A stretch of DNA of 64,000 bases. Source: RYN-230 sp963813975 (lineage in GTDB: Bacteria; Actinomycetota; Actinomycetes; Streptosporangiales; Streptosporangiaceae). Shown in pieces: positions 45,567 to 55,663 of this stretch. Each line of letters opens with the position of its first letter. Positions within the stretch are counted from its first letter, which is position 1. The position numbers were made by a program, and so were the translations under genes. The DNA is taken from positions 744,001-808,000 of the forward strand of contig CAWFAP010000008.1 of NCBI GenBank assembly GCA_963813975.1, given 5' to 3'. A model generated the notes under the pieces. That model was not told the DNA's origin and ran no database searches. It saw nothing but the letters and a program-made list of their open reading frames with translations.

Positions 45567-47165
45567 TCGCGTCCGCTCAACGCGGGCGAGCTTCCGCCTC
45601 AGGCGCTTGTACTGTCGCTCTTGCTCGGCGGTGCGCCGGTAACCCTTATAGGCCAGGTTGGTGCGCTCGAGCGGGTCGGTCTTGAGGTCATACATTTCCC
45701 ACTGGGGCGGCACCTTGCCGTCGGCGTCGTAGTAGCGGGCAATCTTGTAGCGGTGCTCGCGGATGCTCACGATGTGGTTCGGTGGCTGCGGGTAGGGCCC
45801 GGTGGCCTGCCCGGACTGCCAGTCGTCGTACGTAAAGACCGTGTAGCTCTGCGGCGGCCGGGCCGAGCGGCACAGAATCTGGTCGGCGTAATCGACTCCC
45901 TGCCAGTCGTCCCGGGCATGCGCCGGCACGTCGAGGAGACTGGCCAGGGTAGGCAGAAAGTCAACGTGCGAGACGATGGAACGGTTCGTCTCGGGCCGGG
46001 GGAACAAGCGGGGGTTGGAGTAGACCAGCGGGATCCGGGTCGTTTCCTCGTAGAAGTTGAAGTTCTTCTGACGCAAGCCCCCGTGGGCCGTCCCCATTTC
46101 CCCGTGATCAGCCGTCGCGACCACGAGCGTGTTGTCCAGCAGGCCGCCATCCTCCAGCGTGTTCAGGATCTTGACCAGATACTCGTCCGAGACTTTCATC
46201 AGGTTGCCGTAGAAGTTCAGGTAGTTGCGCTTCATCTCCGGCGTCGGGATCGGCCCGGTGAGGTTGAATATCCGCCGGAATTGCGCCTGGACGGTGGGCT
46301 TGGTCAACAGGTCCTCGTTGACGGTCGCCGGGAGGCCAATCTCGCCGCCCAGCCAGTTTTCGTCGTATCCTCCCGCCATGTAACTCGACGGGTAGAACAG
46401 CACGTCGTGCGGGTTGACCAGCGAGACGACCATGAAGAACGGCTGGCACTTCGCGGCCGTGTCGCGCAGGTACTGAACGGCACCCTCGGTTCCCGCTTCG
46501 GCCGTCCCTTCTGAGTTCATGAAGCGGCCGTCGTTGTCGTAGATACCGCCGCCTTCTTCGGGGATGCTCTGGTCGGCTCCCGCGTCCGGCGGATCCCACC
46601 GCGTGAAGCCGTACTTGTTCACGTCCTCGGGGACCCAGTCCGAGCCGGGCGCGGGCTTATTGCAGTGGAACTTCCCCTTGTAGACCGGCACGTAGCCGGC
46701 TGCCCGCGAGACGCTGGCCAGGTTCTTGAAGCTGGTGGACAGCTCGACCTGCGGATATTGCGGCGCGGGCATGTCCTGCTCGAGCGTGTACTTGACGCCG
46801 TGCTGGGCCGGGAAGTACCCGGACATCAGCGTCGAGCGGGCAGGCGAGCACATGCACGCGTTCGTGAAGGCATTCTCGAACAGCATGCCGTGCTCCTGCA
46901 GGCGGGTCATGCCCGGCAGGTTGCGCCTGCTCCATCCCCGCGGGAAATGCTGGATGGCGCGCTGCTGGTCGGTCAGGAAGAGAAGGACGTTCATGCCCCT
47001 GATCCCGTGAGTTCGCGGCGGGCGCCGCGATGGGCTCGTTCGCGATGCCGCTGCGGCAGCGGCAGTCCGGCCAAGCAGCAGCCCCGGCGCCGCGACAGCT
47101 GCGGCCTTCAGCAGCTCGCCGCGGGTGATCCCGCTCCCGCCCGTTCCCGCGCCCGATTCGTTCAT
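45549..47165 (-). CDS. Secreted or membrane-associated sulfatase
   Basis: About 538 aa. Type-I sulfatases use a formylglycine made from Cys in CxPxR; here NACMCSPARSTLMSG supplies it. Metal residues are in LLFLTDQQRA and VVATADHGEMGTAHG. An N-terminal segment (LLKAAAVAAPGLLLGRTAAA) preceded by a single Arg looks like a weak Tat- or Sec-type signal. ATG 47165 has AAAGGA six bases before; ATG 47171 abuts that site and is less likely. The formylglycine-generating enzyme is not encoded nearby. The substrate is unknown. Confidence 0.9.
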   Translation of the reverse strand: MNESGAGTGGSGITRGELLKAAAVAAPGLLLGRTAAAAAASRTSPSRRPPRTHGIRGMNVLLFLTDQQRAIQHFPRGWSRRNLPGMTRLQEHGMLFENAFTNACMCSPARSTLMSGYFPAQHGVKYTLEQDMPAPQYPQVELSTSFKNLASVSRAAGYVPVYKGKFHCNKPAPGSDWVPEDVNKYGFTRWDPPDAGADQSIPEEGGGIYDNDGRFMNSEGTAEAGTEGAVQYLRDTAAKCQPFFMVVSLVNPHDVLFYPSSYMAGGYDENWLGGEIGLPATVNEDLLTKPTVQAQFRRIFNLTGPIPTPEMKRNYLNFYGNLMKVSDEYLVKILNTLEDGGLLDNTLVVATADHGEMGTAHGGLRQKNFNFYEETTRIPLVYSNPRLFPRPETNRSIVSHVDFLPTLASLLDVPAHARDDWQGVDYADQILCRSARPPQSYTVFTYDDWQSGQATGPYPQPPNHIVSIREHRYKIARYYDADGKVPPQWEMYDLKTDPLERTNLAYKGYRRTAEQERQYKRLRRKLARVERTRLQPLN

Positions 47166-47171
47166 TACCAT

Positions 47172-47971
47172 TCCTTTCGCATTAATGCCGCCATCCCGCC
47201 GAAAGGATTTCTGCGACGCCCCTCGCGGAAGTCTTCAAGGCGATGGTTACGGGCAGTCACGCCCGGCGCCGCTCCGACACTCCCGACGCCGCAAATTTCT
47301 CGCACAGGCGATGGGATTCTGCCCGCACTGTCCGGCATTATCGGCAATCAGATAAAGGCACGGACTGTCGGCTGCTGCGGCGCATTAACCCGATCCATGC
47401 CACCTCGGCACCGCCCGGGGCCCGGGCCTGGACCGGAGATCTCCTTAGCGCTTATGTCCGTCATGACCGCCTGCCGATGCGCTCAGGGCGCCTGCTGATG
47501 CCCGCTCAGGGCGCCTGCTGATGCCCGCTCAGGGCGCCTGCTGATGCCGGCTCAGGGCCGTCCCTGAGAACACCCGGCCGGGCCTGTCCGCCGGCTACGC
47601 CCGGCTACCGGCTCAGATCCCAACTTGTGAATGAGGCGGTCGGCCGTACCCGCTATGCCTGCCTTCGCCGCCGTGACGCCCCGTCTAGGACATGGTGACA
47701 GATCGTAATATAGCGCGCACCCTCAGTCGCGAGATGCGTTTCCTCAGCGCAGGCGTTCATCGTGTGATTTGTGGCGAAACCTCACGCCACCGCAGGCGGG
47801 GCCGTGTCCCTTAGGCCGTTTTTGGCCGGTTCCCACAACTCAGCAGCTCCGGTATGGGCCATGCGCGACATTGGTGTACCCGCCGGAAAGAGGACAGGAT
47901 GGTAAGAAGTGCAGGCGACGCTCCGGGCCGGACGTCGCCTGCTGCGCGTAGGTACATGGGAGGGTCAGTCG
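47172..47971. other. 800-bp divergent intergenic region
   Basis: It holds the promoter zones of the leftward sulfatase and the rightward carboxylase and the 23-bp array listed separately. AT-richer stretches lie at about 47690-47770. No convincing gene: open frames through it lack ribosome sites or family resemblance. Confidence 0.5.
47470..47560. repeat. 23-bp tandem array in the sulfatase/carboxylase gap
   Basis: GCTCAGGG recurs at 47481, 47504, 47527 and 47550, exactly 23 bp apart, within near-identical units of GCTCAGGGCGCCTGCTGATG plus CCC or CCG. A diverged earlier copy starts near 47468. The unit is not a multiple of three. It lies between divergent genes, unlike the other arrays. Confidence 0.9.
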
Positions 47972-50900
47972 GTGTTCAGTCGTGTCGCCATCGTGAATCG
48001 CGGGGAGGCCGCGATGCGGCTGATCCATGCGGTCCGGGACCTCTCCGCGGAAACCGGGATACAGATCGAGACGGTCGCCCTCTACACCGATGCGGACCGG
48101 TCAGCGACGTTCGTCCGGGAGGCCGACGTGGCCTACCCGCTGGGCACGGCCTCGGCCCGTCCCTACCTCGACCTCGCCGTCCTGGAGAAGGCACTGGTCG
48201 AGACCGAGGCCGACGCCGCGTGGGTCGGCTGGGGCTTCGTGGCCGAGGACCCGGCGTTCGCCGAGCTCTGCGAGAAGGTCGGCGTCACGTTCGTCGGGCC
48301 GAGCCCGGAGGCGATGCGCCTGCTCGGCGACAAGATCGGCGCGAAACTGCTCGCCGAGGAGGTCGGGATCCCGGTCGCACCCTGGAGCCGTGGTGAGGTC
48401 GCGAGCCTCGACGCGGCCCTGCGCGCCGGTGACGAGATCGGCTATCCCCTGATGCTCAAGGCCGCCGCGGGCGGTGGCGGCCGCGGCATCCGCATGGTCA
48501 CCTCGGCCGACGATCTCAGGGACGCCTACGAGCGCACCAGCCAGGAGGCGCTGCGCGCGTTCGGCAGCGGCGTCGTCTTCCTGGAACGCCTGGTCACGGG
48601 CGCGCGGCACGTCGAAGTCCAGGTGATCGCGGATGGCCAGGGCACAGCGTGGGCGCTCGGCGTCCGCGATTGCTCGGTGCAGCGGCGCAACCAGAAGATC
48701 ATCGAGGAGTCCGCCTCGCCGGTGCTCTCGCCCGAGCAGGCCGCCGAGCTGAAGGCGTCGGCCGGGCGGCTCGCGGTGGCCGTGCGCTACCGCGGCGCCT
48801 GCACCGTCGAGTTCCTCTACCACCCCGGGGAGAAGCTGTTCGCCTTCCTTGAGGTGAACACCCGGCTCCAGGTCGAGCACCCGATCACCGAGATCACCAC
48901 TGGCACCGACCTGGTGCGGCTGCAACTGCATATCGCGGCGGGCGGCAGGCTGGAAGGCCCGCAGCCGGTGGAGTCCGGGCACGCCGTCGAGGCGCGGCTC
49001 AACGCCGAGGACCCGGACCGCGACTTCGCCCCCTCCCCCGGCCACATAGCGCGGCTCGTGCTGCCTGCCGGCCCGGGCATCCGTGTGGACACCGGCGTGA
49101 GCGAGGGTGACACCATCCCCGCCGACTTCGACTCGATGATCGCCAAGATTATCGCCTACGGCAGCGACCGCGCCCAGGCGCTCGCCCGGCTGCGCCGCGC
49201 GTTGGGCGAGACCACCGTGATCATCGAGGGCGGCGCCACCAACAAGAGCTTCGTGCTCGACCTGCTCGACCAGCCCGAGGTGATCGACGCCAGCGCGGAC
49301 ACCGGGTGGATCGACCGCGTCCGCGGCGAGGGCAGGCTTGTCACCAGCAGGCACTCCGCTATCGCGCTCGCCGCGGCGGCCATCGAGGCCTACGAGGATG
49401 AGGAGGAGATCGCCCGGCAGCGGCTCTTCGCTACCGCGCACGGTGGCCGCCCGCAGGTGCAGCACGAGAGCGGCCGCCCGCTGGACCTCAAGCTCCGCGG
49501 CGTCGCATACCGGGTGAGCGTGGCCCGCATCGGGCACAAGCGCTTCCGCGTCGGCATCAACGGCGGCGGCGCGCACCCGGCCGACGTCGAGATCGAGCGC
49601 TTCGACTCCCACAGCGGCCAGATCACCGTGAACGGCCACCGGTACCGCCTGGTCACCGGCACCCACGGCCCGATCCACCTGGTCGAGGTCAACGGCGTCA
49701 CGCACCGCGTCAGCCGCGACGAGGGTGGTGTCGTCCGCTCCCCCGCGCCCGCCCTGGTAGTCGCGACACCGGTCTCCATTGGCGACGAGGTCGACGCGAA
49801 CGCGCCGATCGTCGTGCTGGAGAGCATGAAGATGGAGACGGTGCTGCGCTCGCCGTTCCGCGCCCGGGTGCGGGAGCTGCCGGTCTCGGTCGGCAGCCAG
49901 GTGGAGACGGGCGCGGCGTTGCTGCGCCTGGAGCCGCTGGCCGACGAGGGCGCGGAGACAGGGCCCGCCGCCGCCGGCGGGACCCTCGGCACCGGCGAGA
50001 CCCTCGAGATCGAGCTGCCGGCCGAGCCCGCCGCCGCGTCGGCCGCCAACCGCGCCGAGCGCGGTATGCAGGACCTGCGCAGCCTCCTGCTCGGCTTCGA
50101 CGTCAACCCGCACGACCAGCGCCGCACGCTCGACGGCTACCTCGCTGCGCGCGCTGAGCTGGGCGAGTCCGGCCGTCCGCTGACCGCCGAGGTCGAGCTG
50201 CTCGGAGTGTTCGCGGACCTTTCCGAGCTGACCCGCAACAAGCGGCCGGCGAGGACATCAGCGCCGAGCGCCCGGTGCACAGCGCCCGTGAGTACTTTCA
50301 CGCCTACCTGCAGAGCCTCGACGTGGAGCGCGCCGGGCTGCCGGAGACCTTCCAGGGCAGGCTGCAGCGCGTGCTGGGCCACTACGGTGTCGCGAACCTG
50401 GAGCGCACGCCCGAGCTCGAGGAGGCGGTCTTCCGGATCTTCCTGGCCCAGCAGCGCGCCTCGACCGACGTCGCGATTGTCTCGGCACTGCTGCGCCAGT
50501 GGCTCACCGAGGCGCCGCCCGAGGAATCGCTGCGCGAGGAGGCCGGCCTGGCCCTGGAGCACCTCGTGGCCGCCACGCAGGTGCGTCACCCGGCGGTGGG
50601 CGACCTCGCCCGCGGGGTGGTGTTCCGCTGGTTCGCGCAGCCGCTGCTGCGCCGGGCCCGCGCGGAGGTCTACGCCAGGGTGCGCCAGAGCCTGCGTCAC
50701 CTCGACCGGAACCCGGACTCGCCGGACCGCGCCGAGCGGATCGCCACGATGGTCGCCAGCTCCGAGCCGCTGGTGCGGCTGCTCGGCCAGCGCATCGGCC
50801 GTCCGGGCACCGACCCGGCGCCGCTGCTGGAGGTGCTGACCCGCCGCTACTACGGCAACAAGGGCCTGTGGGACGTCCGCTCGTGCGACGTCGCGGGCTG

Positions 50901-53472
50901 CACATTCGTCACCGCCGAGCACGTGGAACCGGCCCGGGTGGTCACCACCGCTGTCGACTTCGCGCAGCTGGCCGACGCCGTCCGCGCTGTCGGCGAGCTG
51001 GCCGCGGGCGCCCCTCCCGACGCGCACGTGGTCGCCGACGTCTACGTGCGGTGGGCCGGGCAGCCCCTGGCGGACGAGATGGCTGACCGCCTCGGCGAGG
51101 TGATCGGGGCACAGCCGCTGCCCGAGCGCGTCGACCGGATCACGACCACTGTCGCCGGGGGCGGCGGCGCAGCGATGCACCACCACCACTTCACCTTCCG
51201 GCGTAGCGCGGCCGGGTTCGGCGAAGACCGGCTGATCCGCGGCCTGCACCCGCGGGTTGCCGAGCGCATGCAGCTGGAGCGGCTCCGGGAGTTTGACCTC
51301 ACCCGGCTGCCGTCGGCGGACGAGGAGGTGTACCTGTTCAGGTGCGTCGCGCAGGAGAACCCGGCCGACGAGCGGCTGGTCGCGATGGCGCAGGTGCGTG
51401 ACCTCACCCCGCTGCGCGAGACCGACGGACGGCTCGTCTCGCTGCCCGCGGCCGAGGACGCGCTCGCCGCGTGCCTCGATGCGATCCGCAACGTCCAGGC
51501 GCAGCGCCCGGCGGAGAAGCGCTTCGACACCAACCGGATTGTCATCTACGTCTGGCCGCCGACCGAGCTGACCATTGACGAGCTCAACGTGCTCGTCCAG
51601 CGCGTGATGCCGACCACCTCGGGCGCGGGCCTGGAGGAGGTCCTCTTCCTGGGGCGGCAGCGTAACCCGGAGACAGGCGAGCTATCGGACCTGGCCGTGA
51701 CGATCCGCAACGACGTCGGCCTGGGCGTCCGGCTCTCGGTGGGCCAGCCGCCGGCCGAGCCCGTGCAGCCGCTGGACGACTACCGGCAGAAGGTGCTGCG
51801 CGCGGCGCGCCGTGACACCGTGTACCCATACGAGCTCACCGGGATGCTGGCCGGCGAGGGCAGCTTCGTCGAGTACGACCTCGACGACGCCGGCACGCTG
51901 GTACCGGTGGTCCGGCCGCGGGGCAGGAACAAGGCCGCGATCGTCGCCGGTGTCGTGAGCACGCCGACCAGGCTGGTGCCCGAGGGCGTCGAGCGCGTGG
52001 TGCTGCTGGGCGACCCGACGAAGGCGCTGGGCGCACTGTCGGAGCCGGAGTGCGCCCGCGTGATCGCCGCGCTCGGCCTGGCCGAGCGCAAGGGCGTGCC
52101 GCTCGAGTGGTTCGCGCTCTCGGCAGGCGCGCGGATCTCGATGGAGTCCGGTACCGAGAACATGGACTGGGTGGCGGCCGCGCTCAAGCAGATCGTCGAG
52201 TTCACTCAGGCGGGCGGCGAGATCAACATCGTCGTCGCCGGTATCAACGTGGGCGCGCAGCCGTACTGGAACGCCGAGGCCACGATGCTCATGCACACCA
52301 AGGGCATCCTGGTGATGACACCGGACTCGACGATGGTGCTCACCGGCAAGCAGTCGCTGGACTTCTCGGGCGGCGTGTCGGCCGAGGACAACTTCGGCAT
52401 TGGCGGTTACGACCGCGTGATGGGCCCGAACGGGCAGGCCCAGTACTGGGCGCCGAACCTGGCCGGGGCGTGCGACATCCTGATGGCGCACTATGACCAC
52501 ACCTACGTGGTGCCAGGTGAGCCCGCACCGCGGCAGGCCACCACCACCGACCCAGTCGGCCGCGACGTATCCGGTTACCCGCACGCGATCGCCGGCAGCG
52601 ACTTCACCACGGTGGGCCAGATCTTCTCGGCCGAGCACAATCCGGACCGGAAGAAGGCGTTTGACATCCGCACGGTGATGCGCGCGCTGTCCGACCAGGA
52701 CCACCCGGTACTGGAGCGCTGGGCGGGCATGGCGGACGCGGATACCGCGGTGGTGCAGGACGTGCACATCGGCGGCCGTCCGGTGTGCCTGCTCGGCATC
52801 GAGTCGCACTCGGTGCCGCGCCGCGGCTTCCCGCCCACCGACGGCCCGGACACTTACACGGCGGGCACGCTGTTCCCGCGCTCGTCGAAGAAGGCGGCGC
52901 GGGCGATCAACTCGGCCAGCGGCAACCGCCCGCTGGTGGTGCTGGCCAACCTGTCGGGCTTCGACGGCTCACCGGAGTCGATGCGCAAGCTGCAGCTGGA
53001 GTACGGCGCGGAGATAGGCAGGGCCATCGTCAACTTCGACGGCCCGATCGTGTTCACCGTGATCTCCCGCTACCACGGCGGTGCGTTTGTGGTGTTCTCC
53101 AAGGCGCTGAACCCGAACATGACAGTGCTCGCCCTGGAGGGCTCGTTCGCCTCCGTGCTCGGAGGAGCCCCGGCCGCGGCGGTTGTGTTCTCCGGCGAAG
53201 TCAACACCCGAACAGCGAATGACCCGCGCGTGGCATCGCTGCAGGCCCGCCTGGCCGAGGTGAGCGGCGCCGAGCGGGCGGCGCTGGCCGCCGAGCTGGC
53301 TGAGGTGCAGTCGTCCGTGCGCGCCGAGAAGGTGGGCGAGGCGGCGGCGGAGTTCGACCGCGTGCACAGCATCCAGCGCGCCGTCGAGGTCGGCTCAGTA
53401 GACGCGATCATCAGCGTGGCCCAGCTGCGGCCGCGGATCATCGAGGCGATCGAGCACGGCCTGAAGCACTGA
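47972..53472 (+). CDS. Single-chain acyl-CoA carboxylase (biotin carboxylase-BCCP-carboxyltransferase), frameshifted
   Basis: About 1,833 aa after joining. The N-terminal biotin carboxylase (about 1-470) has the ATP-grasp GGGGRGIRMV and FLEVNTRLQVEHPITE. The BCCP segment holds the biotinyl Lys in VLESMKMETVL (about residue 620). A ~400-aa linker leads to a two-part carboxyltransferase ending near the stop, with GARISMESGTENMDWVAAA and YHGGAFVVFSK. This layout recalls eukaryotic ACC, not the split bacterial enzyme. GTG 47972 follows GGGAGGG. A 1-nt loss at 50243 separates the frames; restoring one base makes PAGEDISAERPVHSAREYF follow LTRNK. It would carboxylate acetyl- or propionyl-CoA. Confidence 0.9.
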
Positions 53473-53730
53473 CGCTGCCGGGCCCGGAGACGATGGGGCT
53501 GAGGTCGAAACTCTGCGTGCTCGCCGGTCCTCTTGGCCGCTTTCCGCTCTTGGCCGTGGCTTCCGTGACGACCAGCACGGTCACGACCAGGTGGCGGTTG
53601 CCGCGGTTGATCGCCCGGCGACTCGAGCGCTGCGTGCTGACGCGGGCTTCCCAGGCTGGCATCCTGAACTAGGGCTCTTGCCGGCGGCACGATTGCCGAG
53701 GTGTCTATGACCAAGCATGGGGAGGCCGTG
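53473..53730. other. 258-bp gap after the carboxylase
   Basis: No gene or clear terminator identified; the region has no ribosome site until the ABM-like gene at 53731. Confidence 0.4.
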
Positions 53731-54144
53731 ATGCCAGTTATCGTTGTGACCCGCCTTCGGCTGAAGGATCCGGCGCTCCTGGATGAGTTCTTCACGGACG
53801 CCGTGGCCGCGATAGAGCAGGCGCAAAAGTCAGAAGGCAACCTTGGCGCGGATGCGCTTGCTGATACGAACAACGCATGGTGGAGCGTCAGCGCGTGGCA
53901 GGAACGCGGCCCGATGCAGGCTTTTGTGCAAAGCGAACCGCACCTGGCAATCAGTGCACGCCTGGATCATTTCTGCGACGAGGCGACGTTTGTCGACTGG
54001 GAGCAGGACAGTCCGGACCTGCCGGACTGGCAGACGAACTGGCGCCACCTCGTCGCCGGCGGCAAGGTGGCTGAGCTGACGAACCCGTCTGCCGCGAATC
54101 AGACTCGGGACTTCCCGCCGCCGATGCAGGCCCCGCCAGCATAA
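53731..54144 (+). CDS. Antibiotic-biosynthesis-monooxygenase-like (dimeric ferredoxin-fold) protein
   Basis: 137 aa. VIVVTRLRLKDPALLDEFFT at the N-terminus, then WWSVSAWQERGPMQAFVQ and EPH, as in ABM/DUF3291-type domains where a Trp-containing strand precedes a helix. Such folds bind aromatic or quinone-like molecules, but no enzyme role is assigned. ATG 53731 follows GGGGAGG. It converges on the DsrE gene. Confidence 0.7.
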   Translation: MPVIVVTRLRLKDPALLDEFFTDAVAAIEQAQKSEGNLGADALADTNNAWWSVSAWQERGPMQAFVQSEPHLAISARLDHFCDEATFVDWEQDSPDLPDWQTNWRHLVAGGKVAELTNPSAANQTRDFPPPMQAPPA

Positions 54145-54196
54145 GCCCCTAGTCGGGGCCAGCGCCGTAAGCGCCCCTGGGAGGTTCAGCTCCCGG
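54145..54196. terminator. Short hairpins between convergent ABM-like and DsrE genes
   Basis: Stems GCCCC/GGGGC (54145-54159) and GGGAG/CTCCC (54179-54195) lie in the 76-bp gap. They are modest hairpins and could terminate transcription from both sides. Confidence 0.45.
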
Positions 54197-54220
54197 ACAA
54201 TGCAACAGGAGTGCGGCCCG

Positions 54221-54586
54221 TCAGTAACTGAACGTCGTCGCCCCATCGTCGCCGATCCATTCCCACAGTTGGACGGTGCCCGCTAGCTCAGCGTTGGGCA
54301 GCAGGCCGCCCTTGTCGAGTTGCTTGGCATTGAAGCAGATCGGGCAGACCATGAACTGCCCGCCAGCTTTCTCGTACCGGGCAAGCAGGTCACCGAGGGC
54401 GGGACATCCGTCACAGGCGACGCCTGCAGCCACCCCGCTGAGGGTGAGCCGGACGGCTTCCTTGGTCTGGAACATGAGAGTCGGCCGCCCCGATTCGGCG
54501 GCACCCACCGCGACAAGGAACGCCACGGTCACCTTTTCGGGGTCTTCCAGGCCCGTGCTGAGACTGATCACTGCCTTGCCGGCCAT
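54221..54586 (-). CDS. DsrE-family protein
   Basis: 121 aa. The DsrE/DsrF fold handles sulfur transfer or redox signalling with a reactive Cys. Here SLSTGLEDPEKVTVAFLVAV and LMFQTKEAV lead to a Cys-rich segment (ACDGCPALGD, then VCPICFNAKQL), one of which may be the active Cys. ATG 54586 follows AGGGAGG. It diverges from tetR, with paired operators between, so TetR probably represses it. Confidence 0.85.
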   Translation of the reverse strand: MAGKAVISLSTGLEDPEKVTVAFLVAVGAAESGRPTLMFQTKEAVRLTLSGVAAGVACDGCPALGDLLARYEKAGGQFMVCPICFNAKQLDKGGLLPNAELAGTVQLWEWIGDDGATTFSY

Positions 54587-54703
54587 TGCTGCCTCCCTCT
54601 TGTCTTGGCGTGCTCGGGCAATTCGCTGGCGGCTGCTTGCCTGGCCGCGCGCACGCCCTGACCACCCGCCGTCGGCCAGGAGCCAGGGCACCGCTGGCCT
54701 TAG

Positions 54704-54752
54704 ATAGCACGATCGTTCGTACTAGAAGTTAAAGTACGATCGGTCGTGCTAT
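54704..54752. promoter_or_regulatory. Paired inverted-repeat operators between dsrE-like and tetR genes
   Basis: Left arm ATAGCACGATCGTTCGTAC (54704-54722) and right arm GTACGATCGGTCGTGCTAT (54734-54752) are mirror-like copies that differ at three internal positions, with an 11-bp spacer. Each arm itself has a near-palindromic core (ACGATCGTTCGT; ACGATCGGTCGT), so a TetR dimer could bind each. The right copy ends 8 bp before the TetR start. TATCTT (54750-54755), inside it, may be the -10 box. Confidence 0.9.
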
Positions 54753-54759
54753 CTTGTCA

Positions 54760-55455
54760 ATGACCATGAGCGACAGCGTGAAGCAGGACGGCCGCGGGCA
54801 GCGGCGCACGCGCGCTGACGGGGAACGTACCCGCGGGGCGATCCTGCGCGCAGCCGCGTCACTGGCCACCGTTGACGGGCTGGAGGGCCTGTCGATCGGG
54901 CACCTGGCCACCGCGATCGGGATGAGCAAGAGCGGCCTGTATGCGCACTTCGGCTCCAAGCAGGAACTCCAGCTGGCCACCGTGGAGGAGGCCGCCCGGA
55001 TCTTCCAGGACGAAGTCGTGCGGCCCGCTCTATCGGCTCCTCCCGGTCTCGCCCAGCTGACAGCAGTGTGCGAGGCCTTCTTCGACCACCTGCAGCGCCG
55101 CACCTTCCCCGGAGGCTGTTTCATGGCCAGCGCGGCACTGGAAATGGGCACCCGCCCGGGCCCGGTGAAGGAACTGGTCGCGGCGTTCCAGTCCCAGTTC
55201 GCAGCACTCATCCGTGGCTTCGCGGCCACCGCTCTTGAGCAGAACGAGCTTCCGGCCAGCGAGGACCCTGACCGGCTCGCCTTCGAGCTGAATGGGATTA
55301 TCCTGGCCGCCGACACCAACTTCGTCCTGCATGACGACCCCGCAGTCCTGGTCCTGGCCCGGCAGATCGTGCACCAGCGACTCGGGCCCACAACGCCGCA
55401 CACCCCGGCAGCGGGAAAAGACAGCGGCGCTCTGGATTTCCAGCGGACCGGGTGA
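54760..55455 (+). CDS. TetR-family transcriptional repressor
   Basis: 231 aa. The N-terminal helix-turn-helix is SIGHLATAIGMSKSGLYAHF followed by SKQELQLATVE. The C-terminal ligand domain resembles the TetR_C type of broad actinobacterial repressors. Starts at ATG 54760 or 54766; with TATCTT just upstream the transcript is probably leaderless. The divergent operators suggest it represses itself and the DsrE gene. Confidence 0.9.
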   Translation: MTMSDSVKQDGRGQRRTRADGERTRGAILRAAASLATVDGLEGLSIGHLATAIGMSKSGLYAHFGSKQELQLATVEEAARIFQDEVVRPALSAPPGLAQLTAVCEAFFDHLQRRTFPGGCFMASAALEMGTRPGPVKELVAAFQSQFAALIRGFAATALEQNELPASEDPDRLAFELNGIILAADTNFVLHDDPAVLVLARQIVHQRLGPTTPHTPAAGKDSGALDFQRTG

Positions 55456-55481
55456 CGACAATCGGCTCGCGCCTTCAGCCG

Positions 55482-55640
55482 GGGAATCCGACCGATCCAC
55501 ACCGCCAGGTCCCCTGACTACCCAGGCTGGGCGACCGTGGGTGTCCGTGATTGACCGCTCGTCCCCCCGGCAAATTGCACGGAGCTGCCAGCCTTGGCCG
55601 GGGCCGACGGGTCAAGGCTCGCGAAGCCACCGCGCAGCGG
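55482..55640. repeat. Element-end-like sequence, left copy
   Basis: GGGAATCCGACCGATCC at 55482-55498 is identical to 62946-62962. Beyond it the two regions share ACACCGCCAG and a similar block ending in GGCAAATTGCACGG here and GGCTAATTGCACACTAG there. I read this as a related end of an integrative element that lost its adjoining tRNA part (only CAGC is left before GGGAATCC). Confidence 0.6.
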
Positions 55641-55663
55641 CCCGGGCGGCGAGGAGGATGGAA

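Noticed and set aside
47909..47971. Earlier start for the carboxylase at 47909
   Set aside because: The extra 21 residues are not family-like, while GTG 47972 has a strong GGGAGGG site.
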